NCBI RefSeq assembly: GCF_042684665.1
Contig: NZ_JBHULY010000005.1
Span: 496,001 to 560,000 of the forward strand
DNA length: 64,000 bases
Source of the DNA: Jejuia rubra
GTDB taxonomy: Bacteria; Bacteroidota; Bacteroidia; Flavobacteriales; Flavobacteriaceae
Reading direction: 5' to 3'
Positions 45,234 through 54,112 of the stretch are shown here, piece after piece; position 1 is the stretch's first letter; every line of letters begins with the position of its first letter. Position numbers and translations under genes: made by a program. The notes beneath the pieces are model-generated. The model ran no database searches. It worked only from the letters and a program-made list of their open reading frames with translations, and was not told the origin of the DNA.

Positions 45234-45306
45234 GAACTGTTTAAATTTGGAATTTACCAACTGCCATAGGCAGATTTACGATTAATTCGCCAAATTTAAA
45301 CAGTTC
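45234..45306. repeat. 17-bp perfect inverted repeat with nested hairpin
   Basis: 45234-45250 and 45290-45306 are exact reverse complements over 17 bp. The 39-bp loop contains a second perfect hairpin (CTGCC 45261-45265, GGCAG 45269-45273). Each arm contains TAAATTTG, a match to the -7 consensus, one on each strand. The one on the minus strand lies about 76 bp before the bifunctional nuclease start. It may end etfA transcription, form a leader structure, or be a small mobile palindrome. Confidence 0.6.
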
Positions 45307-45339
45307 CTCGTCTTTCGAACTTACAAGTTATAAAATATT

Positions 45340-46299
45340 TTATTGCGGAGCTTTAAAATCCTTCAATTTTTCTATGAGTTGTGGTACCACTTCAAAAGCA
45401 TCGCCAACTACGCCATAATCGGCAGCCTTGAAGAAAGGTGCCTCTGGGTCTGTATTGATCACTACCTTAACTTTTGAGGCGTTGATGCCCGCCAAATGCT
45501 GAATTGCGCCTGAAATACCGATGGCTATATAAAGGTTTGAAGCTACTGGTTTTCCTGTTTGCCCAACGTGTTCACTGTGGGGACGCCATCCTAAATCGGA
45601 TACAGGTTTGGAGCAGGCTGTTGCCGCCCCAAGTACGTCGGCCAATTCTTCCACCATACCCCAATTTTCTGGGCCTTTTAGGCCTCGGCCACCAGATACC
45701 ACAATTTCAGCATCGGCAATAGTTACTTTATCCGTGGCTTTGTCTATGGATTCTACCTTTACGTCTGAGGCTGGTAAGGAAGGTGCAAAACTTTCAGAAG
45801 ACGCGATCCCACTGTTTTCAACCAGTCCAAAAGCATTATTGGAAACTCCAATGATTTTTACATCAGATGTAATTTCGGTATTTTCGAAAGCCTTATTGGT
45901 AAAGGCAGTTCTCTTAACTGTAAAAGGACTGGTGCTTAACGGAGCACCCACCACATTGGAGGCATAACCAGCGTCCAATCCAACGGCTAAAAGAGGTGTC
46001 AGATATTTACTGTCCGCACTGGAACTTAGTACCACAACTTTAGCACTTTCTTTTTCTGCACCCTGTTGAAGGACCGAGGCATAAGTTTTCGCATTAAAGC
46101 TATTTAATTCTGAATTGGATACGGTTAAAACCTTATCTACGCCATAATTGCCAAGGGCAGAAGTGTCGTCAATATTAATGGCCACCGCAGTTACGGTAGT
46201 GCCCAACTGGTCGGCTACTGCCTTGGCATAAGACGCCACCTCAAAAGCCGATTTTTTAAACTTATTCTGTTCTGATTCTGTATATACTAAAACTGACAT
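45340..46299 (-). CDS. etfA: Electron transfer flavoprotein alpha subunit
   Basis: 319 residues from the ATG at 46299 ('MSVLVYTESEQNKFKKSAFE'); the longer frame to 46380 adds unrelated residues. The C-terminal FAD domain has 'VSGGRGLKGPENW', 'RPHSEHVGQTGKPV' and 'YIAIGISGAIQHLAG'. With EtfB it carries electrons from acyl-CoA and other dehydrogenases to the quinone pool. 89 bp downstream of etfB. Length and motifs are those of the housekeeping group. Confidence 0.95.
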   Translation of the reverse strand: MSVLVYTESEQNKFKKSAFEVASYAKAVADQLGTTVTAVAINIDDTSALGNYGVDKVLTVSNSELNSFNAKTYASVLQQGAEKESAKVVVLSSSADSKYLTPLLAVGLDAGYASNVVGAPLSTSPFTVKRTAFTNKAFENTEITSDVKIIGVSNNAFGLVENSGIASSESFAPSLPASDVKVESIDKATDKVTIADAEIVVSGGRGLKGPENWGMVEELADVLGAATACSKPVSDLGWRPHSEHVGQTGKPVASNLYIAIGISGAIQHLAGINASKVKVVINTDPEAPFFKAADYGVVGDAFEVVPQLIEKLKDFKAPQ

Positions 46300-46388
46300 A
46301 GTTCTTTTGTTTATTAGGGCACTGAGGTTCTCGAAGTGCCATGTTGCATTATTTTTAAAAGCCCATTTCGAGAGCCCCAATGAGCTGA

Positions 46389-47135
46389 TTAAATCACCTT
46401 CGCTTCATTATGAAGTAAGTCCACCAATTCATCCAAATTATCCGGAGACACTAATTTTACGGCACCCTTCGGAGCAGGCTTTTCAAAAGATACCGATTGA
46501 GTTTTTGCCACGGAATCCACTGGTTCCAAAACATTCAAAGGCTTTTTACGCGCCATCATGATGCCTCTCATGTTGGGGATTTTCAGATCGCTTTCCTCTA
46601 CTAAACCTTTTTGACCGCCAACTACTATTGGTAAACTGGCTGAAACGGTTTCCTTGCCGCCATCAATTTCTCGAGTTGCTGTTGCTGTTGAACCATTTAC
46701 CTCCAGTCCGATGCAGTTGTTTACAAAATTAGCACCGGTCAATCCAGCTAGTAATCCGGGTACCATACCGCCATTATAATCAATGGATTCGCGCCCGGCA
46801 ATCACCAAATCATAACTACCATCTGCAACAACTTTAGCCAATTGTTTTGCGACAGAAAACCCATCAGTAGCCGAGGTGTTTACCCTAATTGCTTCATCTG
46901 CACCAATGGCTAGGGCCTTGCGCAACGTAGGCTCGGTTTCGGCACCACCAACGTTGACAACAGTAACGTTGGCACCTTGTTTTTCCTTAAACCACATGGC
47001 TCGGGTCAATCCAAATTCATCATTCGGATTAATCACAAACTGTACGCCATTGGTATCAAATTTTGTATCGCCATCCGTAAAATTAATTTTGGAGGTTGTG
47101 TCGGGCACATGACTTATACAAACCAATATTTTCAT
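46389..47135 (-). CDS. etfB: Electron transfer flavoprotein beta subunit
   Basis: 248 residues. 'MKILVCISHVPDTTSKI', 'INPNDEFGLTRAM', 'VIAGRESIDYNGGMVPGLLAG' and the C-terminal 'KKPLNV' region are characteristic; AMP-binding residues lie in the beta subunit. Partner of EtfA downstream. The 156-bp gap to the divergent pdhB gene contains an 18-bp perfect palindrome close to the etfB promoter. Confidence 0.95.
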   Translation of the reverse strand: MKILVCISHVPDTTSKINFTDGDTKFDTNGVQFVINPNDEFGLTRAMWFKEKQGANVTVVNVGGAETEPTLRKALAIGADEAIRVNTSATDGFSVAKQLAKVVADGSYDLVIAGRESIDYNGGMVPGLLAGLTGANFVNNCIGLEVNGSTATATREIDGGKETVSASLPIVVGGQKGLVEESDLKIPNMRGIMMARKKPLNVLEPVDSVAKTQSVSFEKPAPKGAVKLVSPDNLDELVDLLHNEAKVI

Positions 47136-47194
47136 AACATTATTACTATTAAAATGCGTTTATTTTTAACTGCACGAAGGTAGGTATTTTATTT

Positions 47195-47218
47195 GAAAAA
47201 TACTATGCATGCATAGTA
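47195..47218. promoter_or_regulatory. 18-bp perfect palindrome and etfB promoter
   Basis: 47201-47218 reads the same on both strands (core ACTATGCATGCATAGT). A -7-like TATTTTTC on the minus strand (47195-47202) touches it, so a bound dimeric repressor (MarR- or TetR-like) would block etfBA transcription. The regulator is not in the window. Confidence 0.6.
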
Positions 47219-47260
47219 AATTTTTAAAGTATTCTTTTTATGCCATTAGGCATTTATTGT

Positions 47261-47268
47261 TATTTTTG
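47261..47268 (+). promoter_or_regulatory. -7 box of pdhB
   Basis: TATTTTTG matches TAnnTTTG exactly, 23 bp before the start codon of the pyruvate dehydrogenase E1 beta gene. No good -33 TTG at the expected distance. Confidence 0.55.
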
Positions 47269-47291
47269 CAGTCTGACTTAAAAGCAAGTTT

Positions 47292-48269
47292 ATGAAGACA
47301 ATTCAGTTTAGAGAGGCGATCTGCGAAGCCATGAGCGAGGAAATGCGCAGAGACGAAAGTGTATATTTAATGGGTGAGGAAGTAGCGGAGTACAATGGGG
47401 CTTACAAAGCTTCAAAAGGCATGCTAGATGAGTTTGGTGCAAAGCGCGTTATAGATACCCCTATTGCAGAGCTTGGTTTTGCGGGTGTAGCCATCGGTTC
47501 CACCATGACTGGAAACAGGCCTATTGTGGAATACATGACCTTTAACTTCTCTTTGGTTGGGATTGATCAAATTATAAATAATGCCGCCAAAATAAGGCAG
47601 ATGTCCGGTGGGCAGTTTAAATGCCCCATCGTATTTCGTGGGCCAACGGCTTCAGCAGGTCAGTTAGGTGCAACGCACTCTCAGGCTTTTGAAAACTGGT
47701 TTGCCAATACCCCGGGCTTAAAAGTGGTAGTGCCATCCAATCCTTATGATGCAAAAGGTTTATTGAAAGCCGCTATTCGTGATGATGATCCGGTTATCTT
47801 TATGGAAAGTGAGCAAATGTATGGTGATAAAGGTGAAGTGCCAGAAGGCGAGTATATTTTACCAATTGGTGTTGCCGAGATCAAAAGAAAAGGTGATGAC
47901 GTAACCATCGTATCTTTTGGAAAAATTATCAAAGAGGCTTACAAAGCGGCCGATGAGCTCGAAAAAGAAGGCATCTCCTGTGAAATAATAGACTTGCGCA
48001 CCGTGCGTCCGATGGACAGAAAAGCCATCTTGGAATCCGTTAAGAAAACTAACCGTCTCGTAGTTTTAGAAGAAGCATGGCCTTTTGGAAATGTGGCAAC
48101 TGAAATTACCTATTTGGTACAAAGCGAAGCCTTCGATTATTTGGATGCTCCCGTTGTAAAAATAAATACCGCCGACACCCCTGCCCCATATTCGCCAGTA
48201 TTATTGGCAGAATGGTTGCCAAACCACGAGGATGTGATCAAAGCGGTAAAGAAAGTGCTTTACAAATAA
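47292..48269 (+). CDS. pdhB: Pyruvate dehydrogenase complex E1 component, beta subunit
   Basis: 325 residues. The transketolase pyrimidine-binding domain comes first ('MKTIQFREAICEAMSEEM', 'YLMGEEVAEYNGAYKASKG', 'IDTPIAELGFAGVAIG'). The C-terminal transketolase domain follows ('CEIIDLRTVRPMD', 'VVLEEAWPFGNVATEI'). With an alpha subunit encoded elsewhere it decarboxylates pyruvate using thiamine diphosphate. Branched-chain 2-oxoacid dehydrogenase E1 beta is the close alternative; the sequence reads more like the pyruvate type. Single-gene unit. Confidence 0.9.
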   Translation: MKTIQFREAICEAMSEEMRRDESVYLMGEEVAEYNGAYKASKGMLDEFGAKRVIDTPIAELGFAGVAIGSTMTGNRPIVEYMTFNFSLVGIDQIINNAAKIRQMSGGQFKCPIVFRGPTASAGQLGATHSQAFENWFANTPGLKVVVPSNPYDAKGLLKAAIRDDDPVIFMESEQMYGDKGEVPEGEYILPIGVAEIKRKGDDVTIVSFGKIIKEAYKAADELEKEGISCEIIDLRTVRPMDRKAILESVKKTNRLVVLEEAWPFGNVATEITYLVQSEAFDYLDAPVVKINTADTPAPYSPVLLAEWLPNHEDVIKAVKKVLYK

Positions 48270-48291
48270 ATTCTGACGTTTTACGTTATAT

Positions 48292-48345
48292 AAACTTCAT
48301 CCACTATCGGCATAGAATTTGCTCGGTTGTTGGTGAAGTTTTTGT
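48292..48345 (+). terminator. Probable terminator after pdhB
   Basis: AAACTTCA (48292-48299) pairs with TGAAGTTT (48334-48341), followed by a T-rich tail. The loop is long (34 nt), so the call is moderate. Confidence 0.45.
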
Positions 48346-48429
48346 TTTAAGATGAACCAAGCCCTATTTGCAATCCATGCAACCCATGTCAGTTTTGTTT
48401 GTCTTATAAAAGGAAATAAAGTTTTTTGA

Positions 48430-50937
48430 ATGAAGATAAACCTACTTGTTGCACTTTTTCTTTTCAGCATTGGTGTTGCCGTGGCCCAAACCAAGGTGAG
48501 CGGTTACGTATTTGATGAAGCTGACGAGCCGGTTTCCTTTGCTACCGTTATTTTTACAGGCACTTCCGAAGGAACTATTACGGATGAAAACGGTAAGTTT
48601 TATTTGGAATCCGATGAAACTTGGGATGGGCTTACCGTCTCATTTTTAGGGTATCATACGCTAAAAGTACCACTGACCAAAAAAGTCAATTATAATTTAA
48701 AATTCACTTTAAAGGAAGAAGCGTCCCAGTTAAACGAGGTCGTTATCGTTTCTGGAAAACAATCCAAAAAGAATAATCCGGCCATCGATATTCTGAGAAA
48801 GATTTGGGAGCATAAACGCCAAAATGGGCTGAAACAGTTCAAGCAATACGAGTACGATAAATATGAAAAAGTAGAGTTTGATATCAATAGTATTGATAGT
48901 GCACTTATAAAAAGTCGCCTTTTTAGGGGGATGGAGTTTGTTTTTGATGAAGTGGACACTTCAAGCGTTACGGGGAAAACCTATTTGCCCATGTTTATCA
49001 ACGAGGCAGTGTCCAAGGTATATGGAGACAACACCACCAATAAGGAAAAAGAGGTGTTAAAGGGCAATAAAAATTCAGGGTTTAGCGACAATCAAGTCAT
49101 TATTGATTTTGTGGGCGATTTGTACTCCGATTTCAATATTTATGACAATTATTTGAAGTTTTTTGATAAGAGTTTTGTCAGCCCATTGTCAAGAACAGGA
49201 ATCAATACCTATAATTACGTGTTGTCTGACAGTACATTCATTGACGATAAATGGTGCTTCAATATTATATATTACCCGAGACGAACGAACGAACTAACCT
49301 TTAAGGGCGATTTTTGGGTAGCCGACACTACTTATGCCATCAAGGAAATTAATCTTCAGGCTTCAAAAAGTGCCAATATCAACTGGGTAAAGGATATATA
49401 TATTGAACAGGAGTACGACGTGTTGAATGATTCCCTGATTTTAATTAAGCGGGACTACATGATGAGTGATTTCTCCTTTAGTAAAAAGGAAAAGGCCAGA
49501 GGTATTTATGGGAAGCGTACCACGCTTTACGATAATTATGCGTTTGATATTCCTAAGGATGAAAAATTCTATGAAACCGAGGTGTACAATTATAACGTGG
49601 ACGCCTACGACAGGGACGATGCCTTTTGGAAGGCCAATCGTATGGAAGAATTGAGCAAGGATGAAAAGGCCGTTTATAAAATGCTGGATACCCTAAAAAC
49701 GGTGAAAAAATTCCAGCGCCTTTATAATTTGGGAAGTATTTTGGCTTCTGGCTATATTGAATTTAACTCCTTGCCTTTGGATTATGGGCCTATTTTTTCC
49801 TCATTTGGTTTTAATGATGTAGAGGGTTGGCGCTTAAGGGCCGGAGGGCGCACCTACTTTGGGCAGAATGACTTATGGAGACTGGAAGGCTTTATGGCGT
49901 ATGGGTTTAGGGACGATAAGTTTAAATACGGCATTTCAGGTAAATGGATGGTCGATAAAAAGAATCGAGTGATTCTATCGGGGGGTAATCGCCGTGATAT
50001 CGAACAGATCGGGGCAAGTTTAACCACCAGTTCAGATGTGCTAGGAAGAAGTTTGGCATCTTCTTCGGTAGCCAATACGGGTTCCAATGATAAATTAACG
50101 GCTATTAACCTCACTAGTTTTGCTGTAGAAACTGAGCCCTTCCGGAATTTAATCTTTCGGCTTGGTGGTAACTACCGTACTTTGGAATCGGCATCCCCTA
50201 CCTTTAGTTTGGATTATAATACCCCTGATGGTGTCCGTTCCAGAATCAAGCAGTTTGAGACTACCTTGTCCCTGGAGTATTACCCCGGAAGAAAGATGAC
50301 AGGTTTTGGAGTGGAACGCCGAACCGCAAATTATGATTTTGCCCGCTTTTTTGCTCAGGTCAGCCGGGCGGACCGAAGTATTTTAGAAAGCGATTTTGAT
50401 TATACTAAAGTGCAGTTGTCCTACTTACAGCCATGGCAAATTGGCGGTTTTGGGAGATTGACCACTTCTGTTGAGGTGGGGAAAACCTTCGGGGAAGTAC
50501 CTTTGGGGCTGCTTAGTGTCATTCCTGGTAACCAAACGTATTTTTCTATTTACAATACCTTTTCCCAACTGGATTTTTATGAATTCGTTTCGGATACTTA
50601 TGCCTCATTTCATATTGAGCATAATTTTAACGGCCGTATATTTTCCAGAATACCATTTTTAAAGAAGTTAAATTTACGGGAGATTGTTGGTGTTCGAGGT
50701 GTTCTGGCCAGTATTTCAGACGAAAACATTGCGCTAAGCAACGTACCCAGCAATCCTGCCAACCTCGTTTTGGTAGCACCGTCAAAAGAGCCCTACTACG
50801 AATACAGCCTTAGTGTTGGTAATATTTTTAAGGTGTTTAGGCTCGATTTTAACTTCAGAGGCAACTACAAAGGCGCTGAGCAATATCCCAATGCACGAAA
50901 GTTTGGGATCACGGGGCGCTTTGGGTTTAATTTTTAG
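48430..50937 (+). CDS. Outer-membrane protein with carboxypeptidase-like domain (DUF5686)
   Basis: 835 residues. Signal peptide ('GVAVAQ'), a carboxypeptidase-regulatory-like domain (about 22-110, 'SGYVFDEADEPVSFATVIF'), the link 'LNEVVIVSGKQ', then a long DUF5686 region. The region ends in amphipathic strands and an aromatic C-terminus ('GITGRFGFNF'), as in outer-membrane barrels. There is no TonB plug domain. The family is widespread in Bacteroidota and its function is not established. Monocistronic, between pdhB and the restriction-modification gene. Confidence 0.85.
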   Translation: MKINLLVALFLFSIGVAVAQTKVSGYVFDEADEPVSFATVIFTGTSEGTITDENGKFYLESDETWDGLTVSFLGYHTLKVPLTKKVNYNLKFTLKEEASQLNEVVIVSGKQSKKNNPAIDILRKIWEHKRQNGLKQFKQYEYDKYEKVEFDINSIDSALIKSRLFRGMEFVFDEVDTSSVTGKTYLPMFINEAVSKVYGDNTTNKEKEVLKGNKNSGFSDNQVIIDFVGDLYSDFNIYDNYLKFFDKSFVSPLSRTGINTYNYVLSDSTFIDDKWCFNIIYYPRRTNELTFKGDFWVADTTYAIKEINLQASKSANINWVKDIYIEQEYDVLNDSLILIKRDYMMSDFSFSKKEKARGIYGKRTTLYDNYAFDIPKDEKFYETEVYNYNVDAYDRDDAFWKANRMEELSKDEKAVYKMLDTLKTVKKFQRLYNLGSILASGYIEFNSLPLDYGPIFSSFGFNDVEGWRLRAGGRTYFGQNDLWRLEGFMAYGFRDDKFKYGISGKWMVDKKNRVILSGGNRRDIEQIGASLTTSSDVLGRSLASSSVANTGSNDKLTAINLTSFAVETEPFRNLIFRLGGNYRTLESASPTFSLDYNTPDGVRSRIKQFETTLSLEYYPGRKMTGFGVERRTANYDFARFFAQVSRADRSILESDFDYTKVQLSYLQPWQIGGFGRLTTSVEVGKTFGEVPLGLLSVIPGNQTYFSIYNTFSQLDFYEFVSDTYASFHIEHNFNGRIFSRIPFLKKLNLREIVGVRGVLASISDENIALSNVPSNPANLVLVAPSKEPYYEYSLSVGNIFKVFRLDFNFRGNYKGAEQYPNARKFGITGRFGFNF

Positions 50938-51008
50938 AGATTTACTTTTATTTCTGTTCAGGTAGAGTGCAATATACGCGTGATTAATTTATGCTCGATT
51001 AGCTCAAA

Positions 51009-51086
51009 AAACACCCCTAAAGTCCCCTCAAGGGGACAACTTTCTGCGTAATATTCCCCCTTGAGGGAGGATTAAGGAGGGTGTTT
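51009..51086. repeat. C/G-rich imperfect inverted repeat
   Basis: AAACACCC (51009-51016) and GGGTGTTT (51079-51086) are the ends of imperfect arms that contain CCCCTCAAGGGG-type blocks (about 51024-51035 and 51056-51066). Situated in the convergent gap between the DUF5686 gene and the methyltransferase gene, where it could end transcription. Similar C-rich palindromes are, from memory, common dispersed elements in Flavobacteriia. Confidence 0.6.
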
Positions 51087-51164
51087 CAAAAGCAAAAAAG
51101 TAATATTCAGCTGTTTGCCTGTAATTGGATTGAACTAATTTGGGCGGATTGAATATTACATACG

Positions 51165-52706
51165 TTATTTAGTATGCTTTCCTTTTTTTAATAAAGGCAT
51201 GGTATATTCATTATAGAGGTCGAACAGAAATTCGATACGGGCGGTTTCATTGGTGAAGGCTTGCGGTCTGTAGCATAAATCTACGGCCTTGTCCAAGGCT
51301 TGGTGCGCTTTTGCCAATTGGGGCGGCATGGTTAAGGGGTCGTACAAATCGGCAAGGCTGCTTTCGGGAAACGCGGCTCGTGCGTCCAAAACCTGTTGTG
51401 CTTTGGTTTCCACAGCTTGTTTGTTTTTGTCGCTTGGGGCTTTGGGCCAGGGGTAGTTGTTATAGACCACATCTTTTGAATATCTGTACCTGCTTTCTAA
51501 TCTTCCACAAACATATTTTACCCAAGCCATGTGCATTTCAGACATCAACACACCGAAATTAAATAATGTGCCATTTGGTACTGACATGCAGGTATCGCTA
51601 ACGATACTTTCGTAGCCGAAGAATCCCATCGGGATATATTTCCTGTTTTCTGAAGAAACTCGGGGCACTACGATAAATGTTTTCGGTCTATTTCGATCTC
51701 TGAATAGGGTGGGCGTATCTGCATGTTTTTGTGTGGACGGTGCTTTGCTTGCCAAGCGAAATTCTTTGACTGCTTGTACTCTTTCCAAAACAAGAGGCAT
51801 AGCCTTTAAATCTTGTGGCTCAATTCCTTCTAGCCAGAGGCACCATCTGTTTTTCCTGTTCAGGAATTCTTTTGCGCTAATCAACGGTAAAATATACTTC
51901 TTAGCTCTTGGCTCTTTACCAATAAATTCTGCTAATTCATTTTCATTAATTATCAGATTACCGCCATCAAGAGGCATATTGCCAAAGGACATTTTTGGTA
52001 CATCACTAATAGGTGTGCGACGTCTAACAACAATAGTGTCATTTGCATCAACTAGGTATGGATTAATGTTTTTACAGGATATTTCAGTTGGTTCAGCATT
52101 TACGTCGGAGTAACTGAAAAGTCTTTTTGTTTTTTTGTCAAAATTGGCAAACCCAACAATAACGCAATAAACGGCCGCTTTACCTTTTGCTTCATTGCTC
52201 CATCGGAATGTATTGTGAGCAAAGTGAATCTTGATTTTTAATTCACTAAGCATTGCTCCCCATAAAACTCCCACTTGTTCACCTTGCGTAATAGAGTTTG
52301 TTGACACAAAAGCTACTTTGATAGCTGTGCTATTAATGAACTTTGCAGACAAATAGTACCAAGCTGCTACATAATCCAAAATTTTACCATTGTCAACACT
52401 GGCAAAAATTACTGCCATCTCTTCCCTTTGTTCTTTGTTCAAAAGTTTTGACCCGACAAACGGCGGATTCCCAAGAATATAGGACAGTTCATTTTTAGGC
52501 ACTACATCCGTCCATTCAATTCTAAGGGCGTTGCCGTGTACTATGGTTGCCGATTTCTTTAAGGGCAAACGCGCATAGTACATCCCAAAGGCTTCCGAAA
52601 TACGCAGGTTCATTTGGTGGTCCATCAGCCAAAGCGCTACTTCGGCAATTCTGGCAGGAAATTCGTCGTATTCAATACCGTAAAACTGGTCTACATCCAC
52701 CAACAT
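51165..52706 (-). CDS. MmeI-like restriction-modification enzyme, C-terminal part
   Basis: 513 residues. In frame with the upstream piece and separated from it only by TAG and one codon. It holds the rest of the N6-adenine methyltransferase domain, with catalytic motif N-P-P-F at residues 80-83 ('ILGNPPFVGSKLL') and 'FPARIAEVALWLMDHQMN'. A target-recognition region ('FIVVPRVSSENRKYIPMGF') and a helical C-terminus ('YPWPKAP') follow. Alone it lacks the S-adenosylmethionine motif I and the nuclease. ATG at 52706 lies 3 bases after the stop, so re-initiation and assembly of two chains is possible. Otherwise it is the dead 3' half of a broken gene. Confidence 0.8.
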   Translation of the reverse strand: MLVDVDQFYGIEYDEFPARIAEVALWLMDHQMNLRISEAFGMYYARLPLKKSATIVHGNALRIEWTDVVPKNELSYILGNPPFVGSKLLNKEQREEMAVIFASVDNGKILDYVAAWYYLSAKFINSTAIKVAFVSTNSITQGEQVGVLWGAMLSELKIKIHFAHNTFRWSNEAKGKAAVYCVIVGFANFDKKTKRLFSYSDVNAEPTEISCKNINPYLVDANDTIVVRRRTPISDVPKMSFGNMPLDGGNLIINENELAEFIGKEPRAKKYILPLISAKEFLNRKNRWCLWLEGIEPQDLKAMPLVLERVQAVKEFRLASKAPSTQKHADTPTLFRDRNRPKTFIVVPRVSSENRKYIPMGFFGYESIVSDTCMSVPNGTLFNFGVLMSEMHMAWVKYVCGRLESRYRYSKDVVYNNYPWPKAPSDKNKQAVETKAQQVLDARAAFPESSLADLYDPLTMPPQLAKAHQALDKAVDLCYRPQAFTNETARIEFLFDLYNEYTMPLLKKGKHTK

Positions 52707-52709
52707 AAT

Positions 52710-52712
52710 CTA
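52710..52712 (-). other. In-frame amber codon splitting the MmeI-like gene
   Basis: The minus strand reads ATT-GAC-TAG-ATT-ATG. Removing the TAG gives one open frame from 53891 to 51165 (about 908 residues), which is the expected size of a fused type IIL enzyme. No homopolymer or repeat surrounds it, so slippage is unlikely. A base error in the assembly remains possible. Confidence 0.85.
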
Positions 52713-53891
52713 GTCAATGCCAATAACTTGCTGACTGCCATACAGGGCTTTCAAAACTTGCAATTCCAATAGACGCAACTCCCGATAGGTGATGATGAGG
52801 AAGTTGCCACAGCCACAGGCCGGATCCAAAAATTTTAAGTTGCCAAGTTTTTGATGGAATGCGGCAAGCTTGTTTTTATTGCTTTTTACCTTTTTAAATT
52901 CGGCTTGCAGTTCATCAAGAAACAACGGTTTAATCAGTTTTAAAATATTTTTCTCGGAGGTATAATGCGCCCCAAGGTTACGGCGTTCCTCAGGATTCAT
53001 CACGCTTTGAAACATACTCCCGAAAATGGCGGGCGAAATTTTGCCCCAATCCAATCCGCTGCATTCCAAAAGGATGTCCCGCATTCTTGAATTGAAGGAC
53101 GCAATAGGTAAATGTTCCTCAAACAGTTTTCCATTCACGTAGGGGAAAGCCGCCAAATGCTCATCAAGGTTTTTAAGCCGTTTTTCCCCTGGCGTATTCA
53201 GTACCTGAAAATATTGGGCCAGCCAAGCGCCGAGGTCGCTGCCGTCCTCGTTGGTTTTTAGTTCGATAAACTCTTTAAAGGTGTCTTTTTCAAAAATTCC
53301 CGTATCGTCCGCAAAAAGGCAAAATAACAACCGCACCAAAAACACTTCCAAAGGATGGCCTTCGTAACCGCTATCTTCCAGTTGGTCGTGCAGTTTGCCC
53401 ATTAATTCGGCGGCCTTGATGTTTACGGGGTCTTCATCCTTAAATGTGCGTTTTTGATACCCAGCAATAAATCCAAAAAGCTTGATGTTTTTGTGGAAGT
53501 CTGCTATATCAAATTCATAGGTCTTCTTGTCGTCAAGGTCATAGAGTTTGAAGTTTTCAAAGTCTGAAACCAAAACGTATTTAGGCAATTCATGCTCCTT
53601 AATGCCATGAAAATAGTCGGTAGCTTGTTCAAAAGCCGCATCAAGATTTCCTCCTTTTGATTTGTGCTCGACCAGTAGCGTGCCCTTCCAAAAGAGGTCT
53701 ATAAAACCTTGTTTGTTGTTCAGCTTTTTTACGGGTTCTTCAAAAGTGGCAAGCCGTCGTCGCGAAATGCCGAATACATTAAAAAAGTCGTTCCAAAACG
53801 AGTCTTTTTCGGCACGTTCCCTGCTTTCGCCTTCCCATTCCTTGGTGAATTTTAAGGCTCGGTCTTTTATTTCATTCCAACTTAATGCCAT
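52710..53891 (-). CDS. MmeI-like restriction-modification enzyme, N-terminal part
   Basis: 393 residues. The N-terminus carries a PD-(D/E)xK-like nuclease signature: Asp65 in 'GFIDLFW', Glu75-x-Lys77 in 'LLVEHKSKGG'. A helical linker follows (about 120-330). The S-adenosylmethionine motif I 'FLDPACGCGNF' spans 354-364. The frame stops at an amber codon between motif I and the catalytic motif IV encoded by the next frame. In intact type IIL enzymes nuclease, methylase and specificity are in one chain that cuts and methylates DNA. No separate restriction, specificity or defence gene is nearby. Whether this half is still active as a nuclease is open. Confidence 0.82.
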   Translation of the reverse strand: MALSWNEIKDRALKFTKEWEGESRERAEKDSFWNDFFNVFGISRRRLATFEEPVKKLNNKQGFIDLFWKGTLLVEHKSKGGNLDAAFEQATDYFHGIKEHELPKYVLVSDFENFKLYDLDDKKTYEFDIADFHKNIKLFGFIAGYQKRTFKDEDPVNIKAAELMGKLHDQLEDSGYEGHPLEVFLVRLLFCLFADDTGIFEKDTFKEFIELKTNEDGSDLGAWLAQYFQVLNTPGEKRLKNLDEHLAAFPYVNGKLFEEHLPIASFNSRMRDILLECSGLDWGKISPAIFGSMFQSVMNPEERRNLGAHYTSEKNILKLIKPLFLDELQAEFKKVKSNKNKLAAFHQKLGNLKFLDPACGCGNFLIITYRELRLLELQVLKALYGSQQVIGID

Positions 53892-54083
53892 TGTTTAGTT
53901 TGTTTTATGTCCATACCAATTTCAGGGAATACATTATGTAATAATTCTATGGTAGGGTAACACGAATTTAGTTTAAATATTTCTTAAAGTCAGCTTTTCC
54001 TACTTTGGAGTTTTTGATTAATTATTAAAATAATTTATGATTTAAATAAAAATTATAAATAAAAATATATGATTTTCTTTTTA

Positions 54084-54091
54084 TAATTTTG
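54084..54091 (+). promoter_or_regulatory. -7 box of icd
   Basis: TAATTTTG matches TAnnTTTG, 21 bp before the start codon of isocitrate dehydrogenase, in a 221-bp AT-rich gap that holds nothing else recognisable. No -33 TTG at the right distance. Confidence 0.5.
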
Positions 54092-54112
54092 AACTGTTCT
54101 AAATAAAAAGAT

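Noticed and set aside
51709..52113. Plus-strand frame of 134 codons within the methyltransferase region
   Set aside because: Antisense to the recognisable target-recognition part of the MmeI-like protein.
51165..53891. Larger defence island around the methyltransferase
   Set aside because: Flanking genes are an outer-membrane protein and isocitrate dehydrogenase; no restriction, specificity, BREX or toxin-antitoxin gene is present.
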